NCBI RefSeq assembly: GCF_017114995.1
Contig: NZ_JABXKL010000039.1
Span: 186,001-250,000, forward strand
Length of the DNA: 64,000 bases
From: Nostoc sp. NMS9
Lineage (GTDB): Bacteria; Cyanobacteriota; Cyanobacteriia; Cyanobacteriales; Nostocaceae
Direction of reading: 5' to 3'
In this document: positions 34,561 to 45,582 of the stretch, in pieces
Layout of the letters: the number at the start of each line of letters is the position of its first letter
How positions within the stretch are numbered: position 1 is the stretch's first letter
Notes under the pieces: model-generated
Told to the model about the DNA's origin: nothing
The model's input: only the letters and a program-made list of their open reading frames with translations
Databases searched by the model: none
Made by a program: the position numbers and the translations under genes

Positions 34561-36447
34561 TTACAGTTGGGGTACGTACTGTTGCTTCTCAGGGACTTCA
34601 GCGTACTCAGCCACAATCTGGCGGAATTCTTCGCCGTCGATGGTTTCCTTTTCGATGAGCAGATCGACTAAGCGATCGGTGACAGTGCGATGGTCACGTA
34701 CAATCTTCTTCGCGTTTTCGTAGCATTCTTCCACGATCGCTCGCACTTGTCCATCAATGCGGGAAGCAATGGATTCGGAATACTCAGATCGGGTTGTCCA
34801 GTCACGACCCAAGAATACTTCTCCCTGCTGGCTTTCTAACGACAGTGGGCCTAAGTCGGACATTCCGAAGCGAGTCACCATTTGCCGAGCCATTCCTGAT
34901 AGCTGCTGCAAGTCTCCACCAGCGCCAGTTGTGACTTCCGCAGCCCCAAAAATCACTTCCTCAGCAGCGCGACCACCCAAAGCACCAGTAATCCTGGCTT
35001 TTAACTGAGAACGGGAAATTAACCCCTGTTCTTCGTTGGGAGTGAACCAGGTCAAACCTTGCGCTTGTCCCCGTGGAATCAGGGTGACTTTCTGTACTGG
35101 GTCATGGTCTTTTAACAAAGTCCCAACTAAAGCGTGTCCAATTTCGTGGTAAGCAATCAAGCGCTTGCTCTTGCTATCTACCAAGGGAGTGCCTTCCATC
35201 CCAGCTACTACCCGATCCACTGCATCATCAATTTCGCGGAGGGTGATGGCTTCTTTGCGTCTTCTAGCAGTGAGAATTGCTGCTTCGTTGAGTAAGTTGG
35301 CTAAGTCAGCACCAGTGAATCCAGGAGTGCGACGAGCGATCGCATCTAAAGATACGCTAGTGTCTAGTTTCTTGTTCCGCGCATGGACTTGCAAGATTTC
35401 CAAACGCCCTTTGATATCGGGTGGATCGACTGTTACTTGTCGGTCAAAGCGACCGGGACGCAACAAGGCTGAGTCTAGTACATCGGGACGGTTGGTGGCA
35501 GCAATAATAATGATGCCTGTATTACCTTCAAACCCATCCATTTCGGTGAGGAGTTGGTTGAGGGTTTGTTCTCTTTCGTCGTTACCACCACCGATACCAG
35601 CGCCCCGTTGCCGTCCTACGGCGTCAATTTCATCGATGAAGATAATACAGGGGGCGTTATCTTTAGCTTTCTTGAACAAATCGCGGACGCGGGATGCACC
35701 TACACCAACGAACATTTCCACAAATTCCGAACCGGAAATGCTGAAGAAAGGTACGCCTGCTTCGCCTGCGATCGCTTTTGCTAGTAAAGTTTTACCAGTT
35801 CCAGGAGGCCCAACTAACAGCACTCCCTTGGGAATCCGTGCGCCCACAGCCGTAAATCTTTCTGGCTGCTTCAGGAAGGTGACGACTTCTTGTAGTTCTT
35901 CCTTAGCTTCTTCGATTCCGGCTACGTCATCAAATTTGACGCCGGTTTTTGCCTCCATTTGGAAACGCGCTTTGGATTTGCCGAAGTTCATTGCTTGACC
36001 TGGGCCGCCGGGCAGGTTGCTAGAACGCCGGAACAAAAAGAACAACCCAGTAATCAATAAAACTGGAAAGATGAGATTGCCCAACAATCCCCAAATTGCG
36101 CCATCATTCCGCATGGGGTGAGCATCAAAACTAATGGCTTTTTCTTTGAGCTTGCTAATTAACTCAGGAGCGTTAACAGGCAAATCCACACGCCATCTTT
36201 GGACACGATTTTCGATGTCTGGATCGCGGGCTTCTATAATTGCAGTCCTACCGCCTTCGTAAAGATCCACACTGCTGACGCGATCGCTGTTCAAGTATTC
36301 TAGAAACCGACCGTAAGTCATGCGGGTATTGGCTGCATTCTTACTCATGTCGGCAGGCGCGCCTGCAAACGCCCCTTGCCAGAAGAAAAAGCCAATTACC
36401 AAAGCCGGCAACGTCCAGAGTGCTACGACTTTCCAAGAGAATTTCAT
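34561..36447 (-). CDS. ftsH: ATP-dependent zinc metalloprotease FtsH
   Basis: This 628-residue thylakoid or plasma-membrane protease degrades damaged membrane proteins such as photosystem II D1. There are two N-terminal membrane helices (residues about 8-25 and 120-140). The AAA+ domain has Walker A GPPGTGKT (about 210), [15 protein letters not shown] and the [20 protein letters not shown]. The zinc site is HEIGHALVG (about 432), and a third ligand lies further on. AGAGG precedes the ATG. Length is typical of the cyanobacterial FtsH2/FtsH4 types; which isoform cannot be stated. Confidence 0.97.
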   Translation of the reverse strand: MKFSWKVVALWTLPALVIGFFFWQGAFAGAPADMSKNAANTRMTYGRFLEYLNSDRVSSVDLYEGGRTAIIEARDPDIENRVQRWRVDLPVNAPELISKLKEKAISFDAHPMRNDGAIWGLLGNLIFPVLLITGLFFLFRRSSNLPGGPGQAMNFGKSKARFQMEAKTGVKFDDVAGIEEAKEELQEVVTFLKQPERFTAVGARIPKGVLLVGPPGTGKTLLAKAIAGEAGVPFFSISGSEFVEMFVGVGASRVRDLFKKAKDNAPCIIFIDEIDAVGRQRGAGIGGGNDEREQTLNQLLTEMDGFEGNTGIIIIAATNRPDVLDSALLRPGRFDRQVTVDPPDIKGRLEILQVHARNKKLDTSVSLDAIARRTPGFTGADLANLLNEAAILTARRRKEAITLREIDDAVDRVVAGMEGTPLVDSKSKRLIAYHEIGHALVGTLLKDHDPVQKVTLIPRGQAQGLTWFTPNEEQGLISRSQLKARITGALGGRAAEEVIFGAAEVTTGAGGDLQQLSGMARQMVTRFGMSDLGPLSLESQQGEVFLGRDWTTRSEYSESIASRIDGQVRAIVEECYENAKKIVRDHRTVTDRLVDLLIEKETIDGEEFRQIVAEYAEVPEKQQYVPQL

Positions 36448-37102
36448 TTTAATTTGCCTCTAGATGCTTATACAACTCGTTAGCTCTAGTAACCGAATGT
36501 TCATCACTCTGTCACTTTAAGCTGTTAAACGGATGTTTATAAATCCATTTTGTTTAATTTGATCTCTTACATGCACTGCCATAGAGCGATTGGCGCATTA
36601 TGGCGATGCCAACAAGAATCTTAATCAAAGTTAACTTAATTTTAATACAGCTTGGATTAACCAGCAGAGAATTTGTAGAGATCCATGAGAGAGAAGCCGC
36701 CTAAATCGCCATTATCAGCCAGAAACCAGGCTTGTCAAAAATTCATTACCATACCAATTCGGAATCATTTGTGAAAAAATACTGTTATCAACTAGAAGTA
36801 ACTTTGGTAATTAAGTACTTAAGTGTGGCGATGTGGATTTAATCATGGGAAAATTTTGTCAAAAGTAGCCTGGATAAACGTGAAATCACGCGAGCGATCA
36901 CCAGGTTTAAAGTTGTGTTTTCTACCCTGATTTTCAGCATAATTTTAAGCCCTATTGCTGATTGACAAATTGTTCATGACCTGAAATTGTCAGTTATGAC
37001 CTTAGACTGTCGTCTTGCTTTTTAAAGATTTACTTTATAAATGATTTCTAATACCCCCGAAGACCGATAAAATCGGCAATATCGTAAAATAAAGGCTCTG
37101 CG
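36448..37102. other. Intergenic region between divergent ftsH and secreted-protein gene
   Basis: About 650 bases of AT-rich sequence with no ORF of coding character and no strong hairpin or repeat that I can see. It must include both promoters. Confidence 0.45.
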
Positions 37103-37645
37103 ATGAAAACTAATAGAATTTTCGTCATGTTGACGATTTGTCTGTTGTCAGTACTTGCCATTACGGGTATTTTTAAACCACACTTGGTCGCAGCCAAATC
37201 CGAAGCACAAACCTTATTTTTAAATAAATGTAGTAGTTTTGTTACAGGTACATACCTGACGACAATCTTTGACACAAATGGTCAATTCGCATCTCGTGGA
37301 GTGATTACACTTACGCCAGACGGTAACTTTTTTGTGATTGACTCAAATCAAGGCGGTGTAAAAGAAGCCTTCAACCCTTTTGGTGATACACAAGGTGCAT
37401 ATACCTGCACTGGCAACCAAGATATTAGCGCTACAAGAATAAACTTCGGTTTCTCAGGACCCGACGGAGCCAACGACATTGCTCGATCCGATATTCGTGC
37501 TACGTTTTATCGACTGACTCAGGCAGTAAAAGGGACAATTACGGTTCGTTCCTTTGCTCTAAACGCCAATCCACTAGAAGAGAAAGGCTCAGTCGTAGGG
37601 ACGTTCCCATTTACAGGACAGCGTATCAAAGCAAATTCAGTTTAA
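37103..37645 (+). CDS. Secreted hypothetical protein
   Basis: This 180-residue protein has a Sec signal peptide (MKTNRIFVMLTICLLSVLAI, probable cleavage after VAA near residue 32). The mature part is a soluble beta-rich domain with CSSFVTGTYLTTI, GVITLTPDGNFFVIDSNQGG and two Cys. An AAAGG lies about seven bases upstream of the ATG. I do not recognise the family. The repeated T/V-x-G pattern resembles small beta-barrel domains. Likely periplasmic or secreted. Confidence 0.75.
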   Translation: MKTNRIFVMLTICLLSVLAITGIFKPHLVAAKSEAQTLFLNKCSSFVTGTYLTTIFDTNGQFASRGVITLTPDGNFFVIDSNQGGVKEAFNPFGDTQGAYTCTGNQDISATRINFGFSGPDGANDIARSDIRATFYRLTQAVKGTITVRSFALNANPLEEKGSVVGTFPFTGQRIKANSV

Positions 37646-38128
37646 TCTCAAAATGGGGTAGATATAAGCTGTTTACGGACGCCCTCGCTTCCGTTATGGA
37701 TGGAAGAAACACGTCAATTCCTCTTTTCTTCTGCCTCCTGCCTCCTGCCTTGTTTCTTAGGAGGTACAAACTAAACCGTACAGTTTAAAAATAACGCTCA
37801 TGCTCACATAATCTACTCGCTGTGGTATTAAAACGAGATGCTCTCTTAAGCTTTGCCCTGTATAACTTTAAGCGTTTTGAGAGTTTTGTCTGATTTGACC
37901 CAGAACATACTTGCAATGCTAGGGTCAATATTTGCTTGAACCCAAGCACAAAGAATTTTGTAAAATAGCAGAGATTCAAAATTAGCGATCGCTTAGCGCT
38001 TGTGCTCAAACACGACAGAGCAAACGGCCTGCGAATCTTTCGAGTGAGCGAGGTGATTTTCTTGCGGTGTGCAACTTTTGAACCCTTATTCCAGAGGTTG
38101 TCTCCATGTCCTCCTTTACCCCAATACC
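37646..38128. other. Intergenic region
   Basis: The region holds a short CTGCCTC tandem (about 37733-37750), a HIP1 octamer near 37985 and a minus-strand frame (37785-38009) that I regard as chance. No RNA gene was seen. Confidence 0.45.
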
Positions 38129-38623
38129 CTACTTAACTTCTGTAATTTGTAGAGTGTAAGGAAGATACTTGCCTTTTTCGTAGGAACCAACCCAAATTTG
38201 GTAACTTCCAGGTAGCCATTCACCAACAATGCCAGCATTTTTGCCATCAAAATCGTCATTGCACCAAGTACCACCGGGCCCTTTGATAATCATGGTGGTG
38301 TCTTCAGGACTTTGCACTTGCAGCTTTAGGTAGTCAAATTTACTTGTTAACCCTAATGTGTGGTCTGGTGTTTCATCCACAAATCCGGTACAGGGGCCAG
38401 TGGCTGTTTCGCTTCTCCCACCTACTTGACTTCCAGATATTGAGCCACCACTCATCCCACGAACTGTCAGGGGGTCTGGTGAAAACTGAGGGCTAATGGT
38501 GACATCTCCAAATATCGTTGGCGCTTCCTGAGCATCAACCGCAGCATTAACTGTCGATGTGATGAAGAGCGTAACTATCATGAACGATAATCTCATTCCT
38601 CTATTGAGCGCTTTTGTCGGCAT
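38129..38623 (-). CDS. Secreted protein with pre-peptidase-like beta domain
   Basis: This 164-residue protein has a signal peptide (RLSFMIVTLFITSTVNAAVDA). A Gly/Ser-rich linker follows (GGSISGSQVGGRS). The C-terminal domain resembles bacterial pre-peptidase C-terminal (PPC) or lectin-like beta-sandwiches: YLKLQVQSPEDTTMIIKGPG, WCNDDFDGKNAGIVG, LPGSYQIWVGSY and YTLQITE. Related short proteins are common in cyanobacteria. Two Cys residues may form a disulfide. Function is unknown. Confidence 0.75.
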   Translation of the reverse strand: MPTKALNRGMRLSFMIVTLFITSTVNAAVDAQEAPTIFGDVTISPQFSPDPLTVRGMSGGSISGSQVGGRSETATGPCTGFVDETPDHTLGLTSKFDYLKLQVQSPEDTTMIIKGPGGTWCNDDFDGKNAGIVGEWLPGSYQIWVGSYEKGKYLPYTLQITEVK

Positions 38624-38847
38624 TGTAATTACGTTCGCTTCTAAGTGTTTTTGAAGACATGAATTTTACACACCAAGTTCCCAACATGAGGATAATTGAC
38701 TAACTATTTTAGATTTTAAATTGGGAATAATTCATTAGTAATTAGTCAATGATTTCCTGTTTCCATAGTTGCTTTACCTTATGAATAGGGGCACACGTTT
38801 GTGCGCCCCCAAAATCTAAAATATTTCTAAATATCTGGAAGTAATCG

Positions 38848-40293
38848 CTACTTAGCTTCCGTTATAGCCCGACTCAAGCGGGGCTTATCTAAACCAATCT
38901 GATTTAGTAGTAACCAAGATTGGATTAAGTCGGGGCCATGAACATCTCCAGTTAAAGCTGCTCGGAGCGATCGCATCACTAAGCCTTTTTTGACTTTCTG
39001 CTCTTTCACCACTTGTTTAATAATCTCCTGGGCGGTGGCTTCGGACAGTTGTGGCTGATTGTCTAAAGCTGTGACAATCGCTTCAAGAACAGCAGTAGAA
39101 CCTTCTTGCTTCAGTTGTGTACTACCTTCGTCGCTAAATTCAACTGTGTCGCTAAAAAACAGTTGGCTTTGAGCTACTGCATCTACCAGGCGAGTCAAAC
39201 TCTGGCTAATTAAAGTTACTAGCTGTTCTAACCAAGGGCGTTCTCTTCCACCATCAAATTTATAGCCAGCCGCTTCCCAAAAGGGGATGAGTAAATCTGT
39301 AAGTTTATCTACTGGCGTCTTGTGGATATACTGACTGTTCAGCCAATCCAGCTTGTCCCAGTCAAACTTTGCACCTGCTTTATTGACGCGCTCAAAGGTA
39401 AATTCTTTGGCTGCTGTTTCTAAGGTAAATATTTCTTGCGTCGAGTCTGGTGGCGACCAACCCAGCAATGTCATGTAATTCACCAAGCCTTGAGCAGTAA
39501 AACCCATTTGCTGAAAGTCAGAAATGGAAGTGACGCCATCTCGCTTAGAAAGCTTGCGCCCTTCCATGTTCAAAATCAATGGCGTGTGAGAAAACTCTGG
39601 AATTTTTGCACCCATTGCTTCATACAGCAAAATTTGCTTGGCGGTGTTGGCAATGTGATCTTCTCCCCGGATGACATGGGTGATTTGCATATCGATGTCA
39701 TCCACTACAACGACAAAGTTGTATAAAGGTTGACCACTACCCTCTTCTGAGGCGCGGGCGATGACCATATCACCACCTAAATCGCTACCTCGCCAAGACA
39801 TCTTTCCCCTTACTAGATCATTCCAGACAATTTCCCGCCCATCTTCGATTTTGAAGCGAATTACAAAAGAGCGACCTTCTGCTTCAAAGGCAGCGCGTTG
39901 TTCTGGGGTGAGGTTGCGGTGACGGTTGTCATAGCGAGGTGCTTCGCCTCTAGCTTTTTGAGCTTCTCGGAGAGCCTCTAGTTCTTCGGAAGTGGTGTAG
40001 CAGCGATAGGCTAATCCTTGCTCTAGCAGTTTTTCTACTGCTTCTTTATAAAGATCCAGGCGTTGGGATTGGAAAAATGGCCCTTCATCCCAGTTAAGTC
40101 CTAGCCAGCGCAGTCCTTCAAGAATATTGTCGGTGTATTCGGGACGCGATCGCTCTAAATCTGTGTCTTCTATTCGCAGTATAAATTTCCCGCCGTGGTG
40201 ACGGGCAAATAACCAGTTGAATACAGCCGTTCTAGCTGTACCAATATGTAAATTTCCGGTTGGACTCGGCGCAATACGGACTCTAACAGTCAC
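38848..40293 (-). CDS. gltX: Glutamyl-tRNA synthetase
   Basis: This approximately 481-residue class I synthetase charges tRNA-Glu, which in cyanobacteria also feeds tetrapyrrole synthesis, and probably tRNA-Gln for transamidation. HIGH appears in [15 protein letters not shown] and KMSKS as KLSKRDG (about residue 246). The C-terminal anticodon-binding helices are complete. I start at GTG 40293 ([13 protein letters not shown]) rather than TTG 40314, because homologues begin [10 protein letters not shown]. The tRNA-Asp gene lies about 130 bases upstream on the same strand. Confidence 0.96.
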   Translation of the reverse strand: MTVRVRIAPSPTGNLHIGTARTAVFNWLFARHHGGKFILRIEDTDLERSRPEYTDNILEGLRWLGLNWDEGPFFQSQRLDLYKEAVEKLLEQGLAYRCYTTSEELEALREAQKARGEAPRYDNRHRNLTPEQRAAFEAEGRSFVIRFKIEDGREIVWNDLVRGKMSWRGSDLGGDMVIARASEEGSGQPLYNFVVVVDDIDMQITHVIRGEDHIANTAKQILLYEAMGAKIPEFSHTPLILNMEGRKLSKRDGVTSISDFQQMGFTAQGLVNYMTLLGWSPPDSTQEIFTLETAAKEFTFERVNKAGAKFDWDKLDWLNSQYIHKTPVDKLTDLLIPFWEAAGYKFDGGRERPWLEQLVTLISQSLTRLVDAVAQSQLFFSDTVEFSDEGSTQLKQEGSTAVLEAIVTALDNQPQLSEATAQEIIKQVVKEQKVKKGLVMRSLRAALTGDVHGPDLIQSWLLLNQIGLDKPRLSRAITEAK

Positions 40294-40427
40294 AGTTAAT
40301 TCTCTCTTTCGCAAAGCATGATAAATGTAGCTTATATTTAAATCCTGAATCCTGAGTCAACCTCTTTGGGTAATTCAAAATCCAATGTCACCTAAGTTAA
40401 GTGATTCGCTACTCATAAATTTAGAAC

Positions 40428-40500
40428 GGGACTGACGGGGCTCGAACCCGCAACTTCCGCCGTGACAGGGCGGTGCTCTAACCAATTGAACTACAGTCCC
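40428..40500 (-). tRNA. tRNA-Asp (anticodon GTC)
   Basis: The minus strand folds as a full cloverleaf of 73 bases: acceptor GGGACTG/CAGTCCC, D-arm GTTC/GAGC, anticodon stem CCGCC/GGCGG around CTGTCAC, and T-loop TTCGAGC. The anticodon GTC reads Asp codons. The 3' CCA is not encoded. Confidence 0.97.
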
Positions 40501-40610
40501 TTGTTTGGCAACTTTGCTATTATCACTATTTTTTCTCTACTTGTCAAGTGTTTCGGAGTTAGGAATTAGGAATTATTTTTGTTACGTATTTCCCAGGTGC
40601 GAATTATTCG

Positions 40611-42137
40611 TTAAAGAGAGCGTGATAATACAATCTGTGGCTCTGATTCGAGATGTTGCAATATTCGGGATTGCATTTGTTTATACTGCTGTTTCAATAG
40701 CTGTTTGCTCAATTGGGGTTGAGAAGCGGGTGGTAGACTATAGCTCTGTTGCACCCAGGTTTTCAACATTTGCCGCTGAGTTGACTCAATGCGACTGCTG
40801 AGAACCTTGATGCAGGAATGTGGTGCTTCCAGAGTAAAGAAAATCAAAGGATATTGTTCATTTTCAGCCAGGAAACTTACCATCCTCAGATTTTGGGGAT
40901 TTTGCATATCTAAGTAGCACGGTAGCCACTTAGGAGCGAATTGCCGATTATAGAGTACAGTTACCCACAACAACATTGGGTGAGGGGATGTGACAAAGAC
41001 AAACTGGTTATAACGGTTAGAAACCGCATAGTTTTTGATTTCTTGTTTAGACAACATCAACCATAGCGCTGTTATAGATCCTTGTGGAGTGTCTATAAGC
41101 TGGGGAAAAACAATTTCTTGAATTGGTTTATTTTGAGGCCACAAAAGTTGCCGATAGCTTTGTTCTACAGTGATTGGTAATGCAGAATTTAAGGAACTGC
41201 CAAGGATGGAGTTAGAGGCAAAATTTGTAGGCGGAGTTGGACAATTAGACTGTTCTAGACTATTGAAAACTTGTAAAATTTCAGCGATATTTTGAGGGCG
41301 ATCGCTTGCTTTTTTAGCTAGACAAGCCATAATTAAATTATTTAGCTTGTAAGGTATTTTAAGAGTAGGTTTAACATCTGCGATCGTTTTTGGTGCTTCA
41401 AAGTGATGTGCTTTATACCAAGCACCAAAGTAATCAGTTTCTGGTTGCCAAGGTTTTTTGCCTGTGAGCATCTCAAACATCATCACACCCAGGCTATAAA
41501 TATCAGAGCGACTATCTAGTTTTTCCCCATCTAGCTGTTCTGGAGAACAGTAGGGTAAAGTGCCATTAAATCCGCTACTTGTACTAGCTGTTGATGCATA
41601 ATTCAAAAATCTAGCAATACCAAAATCGAAAATTTTAACTAACTGGCCCAATATTGGATCGGGAATAACTAATATATTGGCAGGCTTGATATCTCGATGA
41701 ACCAACGGACAAATTTTGCCATCAATGTTAATACCTTGATGGGCACACTGTAAGCCCAAACAAATTTGGCGAGAGAGAGTTAAAAACATGGCTAGAGGTA
41801 GCGGAATTAAATCCTTTAAACTCTTGCCACATAGATATTCCATGACGTAGTATGGTTTTCCTTTCTCATTCACACCATAATCATACGCCCGCACTATATG
41901 TACGCTCTTTTGACTCAAGGCTGCACTCATTAAAGCTTCACGAGCAAAGTCTTGTTGCATCTTGGTATTAACAACAGTTTGAGTCAAAAACTTGATAGCA
42001 ACTGGTATACCTCCTAACAAAACATCATTTGCTAAAAAAACTTCACCCATGCCACCGCTGCCAATTAATTGCTTGAGTTGATAACGATTGGCAAGCAAGC
42101 CCGTACTACTTGAAGATGTAAATAAGCTCTGATTCAC
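40611..42137 (-). CDS. Serine/threonine protein kinase with conserved C-terminal domain (copy 2)
   Basis: This approximately 508-residue Hanks-type kinase has the glycine loop LIGSGGMGEVFLAND, catalytic HRDIKPANILV, DFGIARF, and SDIYSLGVMMFEMLTG. The C-terminal about 150 residues (from WPQNKPIQEIVFPQLIDTP) match the same region in the neighbouring kinase: LWVTVLY, KWLPCYLD, and a helical end. I do not recognise that domain. I chose GTG 42137, eight bases after AGAGG; GTG 42146 overlaps the site. No membrane helix is present. It lies 100 bases after its paralogue. Confidence 0.88.
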   Translation of the reverse strand: MNQSLFTSSSSTGLLANRYQLKQLIGSGGMGEVFLANDVLLGGIPVAIKFLTQTVVNTKMQQDFAREALMSAALSQKSVHIVRAYDYGVNEKGKPYYVMEYLCGKSLKDLIPLPLAMFLTLSRQICLGLQCAHQGINIDGKICPLVHRDIKPANILVIPDPILGQLVKIFDFGIARFLNYASTASTSSGFNGTLPYCSPEQLDGEKLDSRSDIYSLGVMMFEMLTGKKPWQPETDYFGAWYKAHHFEAPKTIADVKPTLKIPYKLNNLIMACLAKKASDRPQNIAEILQVFNSLEQSNCPTPPTNFASNSILGSSLNSALPITVEQSYRQLLWPQNKPIQEIVFPQLIDTPQGSITALWLMLSKQEIKNYAVSNRYNQFVFVTSPHPMLLWVTVLYNRQFAPKWLPCYLDMQNPQNLRMVSFLAENEQYPLIFFTLEAPHSCIKVLSSRIESTQRQMLKTWVQQSYSLPPASQPQLSKQLLKQQYKQMQSRILQHLESEPQIVLSRSL

Positions 42138-42237
42138 TTTGTTCACCTCTGATGCTGATTCATTTCAAGTTAGCAATAAAGACATAAAAATATTATTAGG
42201 TAATGGTGGCAAGTATTTTGATTTTGATAGCAAGCTT

Positions 42238-43869
42238 TCAAGAACGTAATAGAAGTTTCAAAAACATCTCCAAGAATTTAGTCATCCAATTTTTTAAACC
42301 TTCTTTCTCAATTTTTTGATGTGTGGCTAAATTTTGTAAAATGTCTAACTTCAGCTTTTCATACTCTGTTCTGAGAATATTTTTGGCTTGATTAGGCAAG
42401 ATTAGTTCATTTGACTGTTGACTCATATCTAACCAATCTACAAGTTGTTGACGCTGTTTAGCCGTGAGGTTTAAAGTTGTTACATGAGAGCAGTGAGTTG
42501 GTTCTTCTAGGGGAAAAAATAGTAGATGATAGTAACCTACTTCCGCTAAACTACGTGCTATATTTTGACCTTTATTATCTTTTAGATCCAGAAAATAAGG
42601 TAGCCACTTAGTCGTAGAAGCTTGAGCATCATATAGTACTGTTACCCACACTAGCATCGGGTATACACTCATTTTACTAATAAATTCAGTACTATGTATT
42701 TTATCTAAAAGTTTTGCAATTTCTTGTTTGGGCAACATTGCCCAAAAAGTTGGTATAGGTTTTTGAGGAGTTTGTAGTAAATGGGGAAATCCAATTGATG
42801 CAATTGGTTTATTTTTCGGCCAATTTTTCTGCAAACACTCTTTTTCTGATAATAAAGTTGCAGGTACTAATTGAACTGGAAGCGAGATTTTAATAATGTC
42901 AGTACTAGTGCTAGGAATAACATCATTAAGTTGAGCATTAACTTTTTCTAAATCTTCTAATATTTGATTGATATTCTGAGGGCGATCGCTTACTTCTTTA
43001 GCTAAACAACTCATCAATATTTTTGATAATATTTCTGGTATTTTAACTTGCGGATTTACTTCTTCAACTGTCGGTGGCATTTGAAAGCGATGGGCTTGAT
43101 ACCAAGTACCAAAGGAGTTACTTTTTGTTTGAAATGGATGTTTCCCTGTCAACATCTCAAACATTAGTACTCCCAAACTATAAATATCAGAGCGGACATC
43201 TAGCAGTTTACGCCCTTCCATATGTTCTGGAGAACAGTAAGGCAAACTGCCAATAAAAGAATCTGTTAGGGTCATCCCACTTCGCTCTGTTAAAAACTTG
43301 GCAATACCAAAATCTAGTATTTTAACAATTTCACCTTTTTTACTATCTTCAGCAATAAATATATTTTCTGGTTTAATATCTCTGTGAACAATAGGATAAA
43401 TCTCTCCTTTAAGGCTGATACCTTGGTGGGCACATTGTAAGCCTAAACAAATTTGATTACAAATTTCTAAAAACTTCGATATTGTTAAGGGCTGAATTTT
43501 CAGAATTTGTTTGAGATTTTTTCCTTGGAGGTATTCCATTACATAAAATGGAGTTTTATCCTCAGTAACTCCATAACTTAAAATGCGAACAATATGTTTA
43601 CTTTTGCGACCCAATTGAGCGCCAATAAAAATCTCTCTGGCAAAACGTTGGGACATTTGTTGGTTTGACAAACTAAGTGATAAGATTTTGATTGCGATCG
43701 GCATACCGCCTTTAGCAGTATCTTCCGCTAGATAAACTCTACCCATCCCCCCTTTGCCAATCAAATCTCTGATTAAATAGCGATTGTTTAAAAATTGTCC
43801 GATGTAATCGTCTAATTCTGCCTTTTGCCCTACCATACTCTCAATTTTATTTTCTGGCATAAAAATCAT
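42238..43869 (-). CDS. Serine/threonine protein kinase with conserved C-terminal domain (copy 1)
   Basis: This 543-residue kinase is a tandem paralogue of the next gene. Kinase motifs: LIGKGGMGRVYLAED, MEYLQGKNLKQIL, HRDIKPENIFI, DFGIAKF, PYCSPEHMEG and SDIYSLGVLMFEMLTG. The shared C-terminal region is NWPKNKPIASIGFPHLLQTP through PMLVWVTVLYDAQ, KWLPYFLDL and a helix with TAKQRQQLVDWL. A short basic helix ends the protein (FLEMFLKLLLRS). ATG 43869 lacks a clear ribosome-binding site, and ATG 43860 is an alternative. Substrates are unknown. Confidence 0.88.
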   Translation of the reverse strand: MIFMPENKIESMVGQKAELDDYIGQFLNNRYLIRDLIGKGGMGRVYLAEDTAKGGMPIAIKILSLSLSNQQMSQRFAREIFIGAQLGRKSKHIVRILSYGVTEDKTPFYVMEYLQGKNLKQILKIQPLTISKFLEICNQICLGLQCAHQGISLKGEIYPIVHRDIKPENIFIAEDSKKGEIVKILDFGIAKFLTERSGMTLTDSFIGSLPYCSPEHMEGRKLLDVRSDIYSLGVLMFEMLTGKHPFQTKSNSFGTWYQAHRFQMPPTVEEVNPQVKIPEILSKILMSCLAKEVSDRPQNINQILEDLEKVNAQLNDVIPSTSTDIIKISLPVQLVPATLLSEKECLQKNWPKNKPIASIGFPHLLQTPQKPIPTFWAMLPKQEIAKLLDKIHSTEFISKMSVYPMLVWVTVLYDAQASTTKWLPYFLDLKDNKGQNIARSLAEVGYYHLLFFPLEEPTHCSHVTTLNLTAKQRQQLVDWLDMSQQSNELILPNQAKNILRTEYEKLKLDILQNLATHQKIEKEGLKNWMTKFLEMFLKLLLRS

Positions 43870-44185
43870 TTATAAAAAATGTTATTGGCAAAATACTTTA
43901 ATAAGTCTAGCTAATTATTAAATTTAAATCTGAGAAATATCCGAATTTTGAGAAAATTAATTATATGCTGTAAATATGCTTAAGCTCTCTGCAAAAGCTA
44001 CTAAACATTGTGTAACATATTTATTAATGAGTACGGTTGAGAAATTACACGTAAACTATAAATAAGCTAGATAAAGTTACTTAGTAGATTCCGTGAATAC
44101 ACAGGAATAATCAGAAATAACTAAATAGCAGTCAAGCCGCGATGTCTATGACGGGCTACGCCTATGCGCTTTTACCTCTATACGG
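43870..44185. other. Intergenic region with dispersed palindromic repeat
   Basis: At 44139-44169 GCGATGTCTATGACGGGCTA followed by CGCCTATGCGC is a copy of the repeat seen inverted at 15187-15214. The remainder is AT-rich with no gene. Confidence 0.55.
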
Positions 44186-45370
44186 TTAAAGGTTAAAATT
44201 TGAGAGTAAACGGCGTAATAATCTAATTAGTGGATTTTCAATTTTAATTTTAAAAGCTAGTATTTGGGTGCGTTGCAGGGAGTTAAAATTATTATCACTG
44301 ATGAGAATTAATGATTGTTGACCATCCGGTAGTTTTGGGCCAAGAGTTAAGCCTTCGATGTTGTCTAGCAGTACATCTAGTTTTCTCAAATCTAACAGCA
44401 GTTTCTTCTTAACTAGTTTAATATTTTTGGAGTCAACTGTTAAAAGGCTATTAATATTATGAATATCATCGGCTGCTTCTAAAGAAACTTGAAACAGGAA
44501 AATAGCAAATCCTAAACCAGTAAAAGACCTTTCTAAACTTAAGAAATGTCCTTGATTATCGAGAGCAAGTAAATCGGGTAATCCACTAGCGAATTTGCCA
44601 ATCAGATTCAAAAATGGTGTAACTGGTTCAGTTTGATAGAGAAATTCCTTTTCTGGCTGGTTGTTGAGCAAGTTGTATTGCAAAATTCGGCAAGGACTAC
44701 CGATATTAGGTTTAGCTGCGACACCATCTTGAATTAGAGCATTTTCGGTGGCTGTGAATAGATGCTTGTTATCGGGTGTGATGGTGAGGCTTTCAAAAGC
44801 CAAATTGTTGCGGATACCTTTTTGATTAGTTTTATCTGGTAAAAATTTGTTTGGTATAGGGAGTGTGAAAATTTCTCTCCCAGAAGATAGTGAGAACTCT
44901 TTAATAAAAGGATTAATTAATTTTGCAGCGTCGCCTTCAGAAGAAATCAATACAGTTGATTTATTAGTTAATGCAATACCTTCTGTATCAGTTTCACCAG
45001 GGCTAAATGTTTGACCATTTTCATTTAATAATCTGGTAACGCTGACTGGAATAATTCCACCTTTTTGTAGAGAACCTTTGCTCAAGTCGATTTTCAAGGT
45101 GTAGAAACGAACGGCAGCTTTTTGACCACGATCGTCGGAAATAGCGTAATAAAGGTTATTTCTTGCATTATATGTAATTCCAGATAAACCTCCGACTTCA
45201 GTTTTTTGAAAGATTAAACCCTTCGGGAGAGTGGCTTCCCCGATAAATTTTATGCTACTGATTTCAACACCATTTGACGGAAAGTTTGTGAATACAAGGC
45301 TAATAATTATAATTGGAATCAAAAAGTAAATAATTCGTGGAAATACGAAAATTTTTTTAATTATCTGCAT
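44186..45370 (-). CDS. Esterase-like phytase family protein, membrane-anchored
   Basis: This 394-residue protein has an N-terminal hydrophobic segment (IIYFLIPIIIISLVF, residues about 14-28) acting as signal or anchor. The body matches the esterase-like-activity-of-phytase family: GLSGITYNARNNLYYAISDDRG, TDTEGIALTNKSTVLISSEG, FESLTITPDNKHLFTATENAL and LDNIEGLTLGPKLPDGQQSLILISDNNF. That repeating pattern suggests a beta-propeller. Predicted extracytoplasmic. The substrate is unknown. Confidence 0.85.
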   Translation of the reverse strand: MQIIKKIFVFPRIIYFLIPIIIISLVFTNFPSNGVEISSIKFIGEATLPKGLIFQKTEVGGLSGITYNARNNLYYAISDDRGQKAAVRFYTLKIDLSKGSLQKGGIIPVSVTRLLNENGQTFSPGETDTEGIALTNKSTVLISSEGDAAKLINPFIKEFSLSSGREIFTLPIPNKFLPDKTNQKGIRNNLAFESLTITPDNKHLFTATENALIQDGVAAKPNIGSPCRILQYNLLNNQPEKEFLYQTEPVTPFLNLIGKFASGLPDLLALDNQGHFLSLERSFTGLGFAIFLFQVSLEAADDIHNINSLLTVDSKNIKLVKKKLLLDLRKLDVLLDNIEGLTLGPKLPDGQQSLILISDNNFNSLQRTQILAFKIKIENPLIRLLRRLLSNFNL

Positions 45371-45582
45371 AGTTTTTTATTAAATCGATATTTTTAGATA
45401 CGAACACTTATACGTCCCTAAAAATAATATCAATTAAATAAAGAATTTAACAGATACAAGTCTGGAAATCCTGATAAATCATGCTTTTTTAACTTTGTGG
45501 TAAGTCTGGGCAGATGTTTCCTTTACTTAGACTTGACAAGACGTATTTTTAATTTGAAAACCTTTAAAAAATAATAAATTAC

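Noticed and set aside
35165..35998. 277-codon ORF antisense to ftsH
   Set aside because: It is a shadow of the conserved AAA+ domain, with Ser/Pro/Arg-rich composition and no start signal.
37785..38009. 74-codon minus-strand ORF
   Set aside because: No ribosome-binding site, atypical composition and no recognisable motif.
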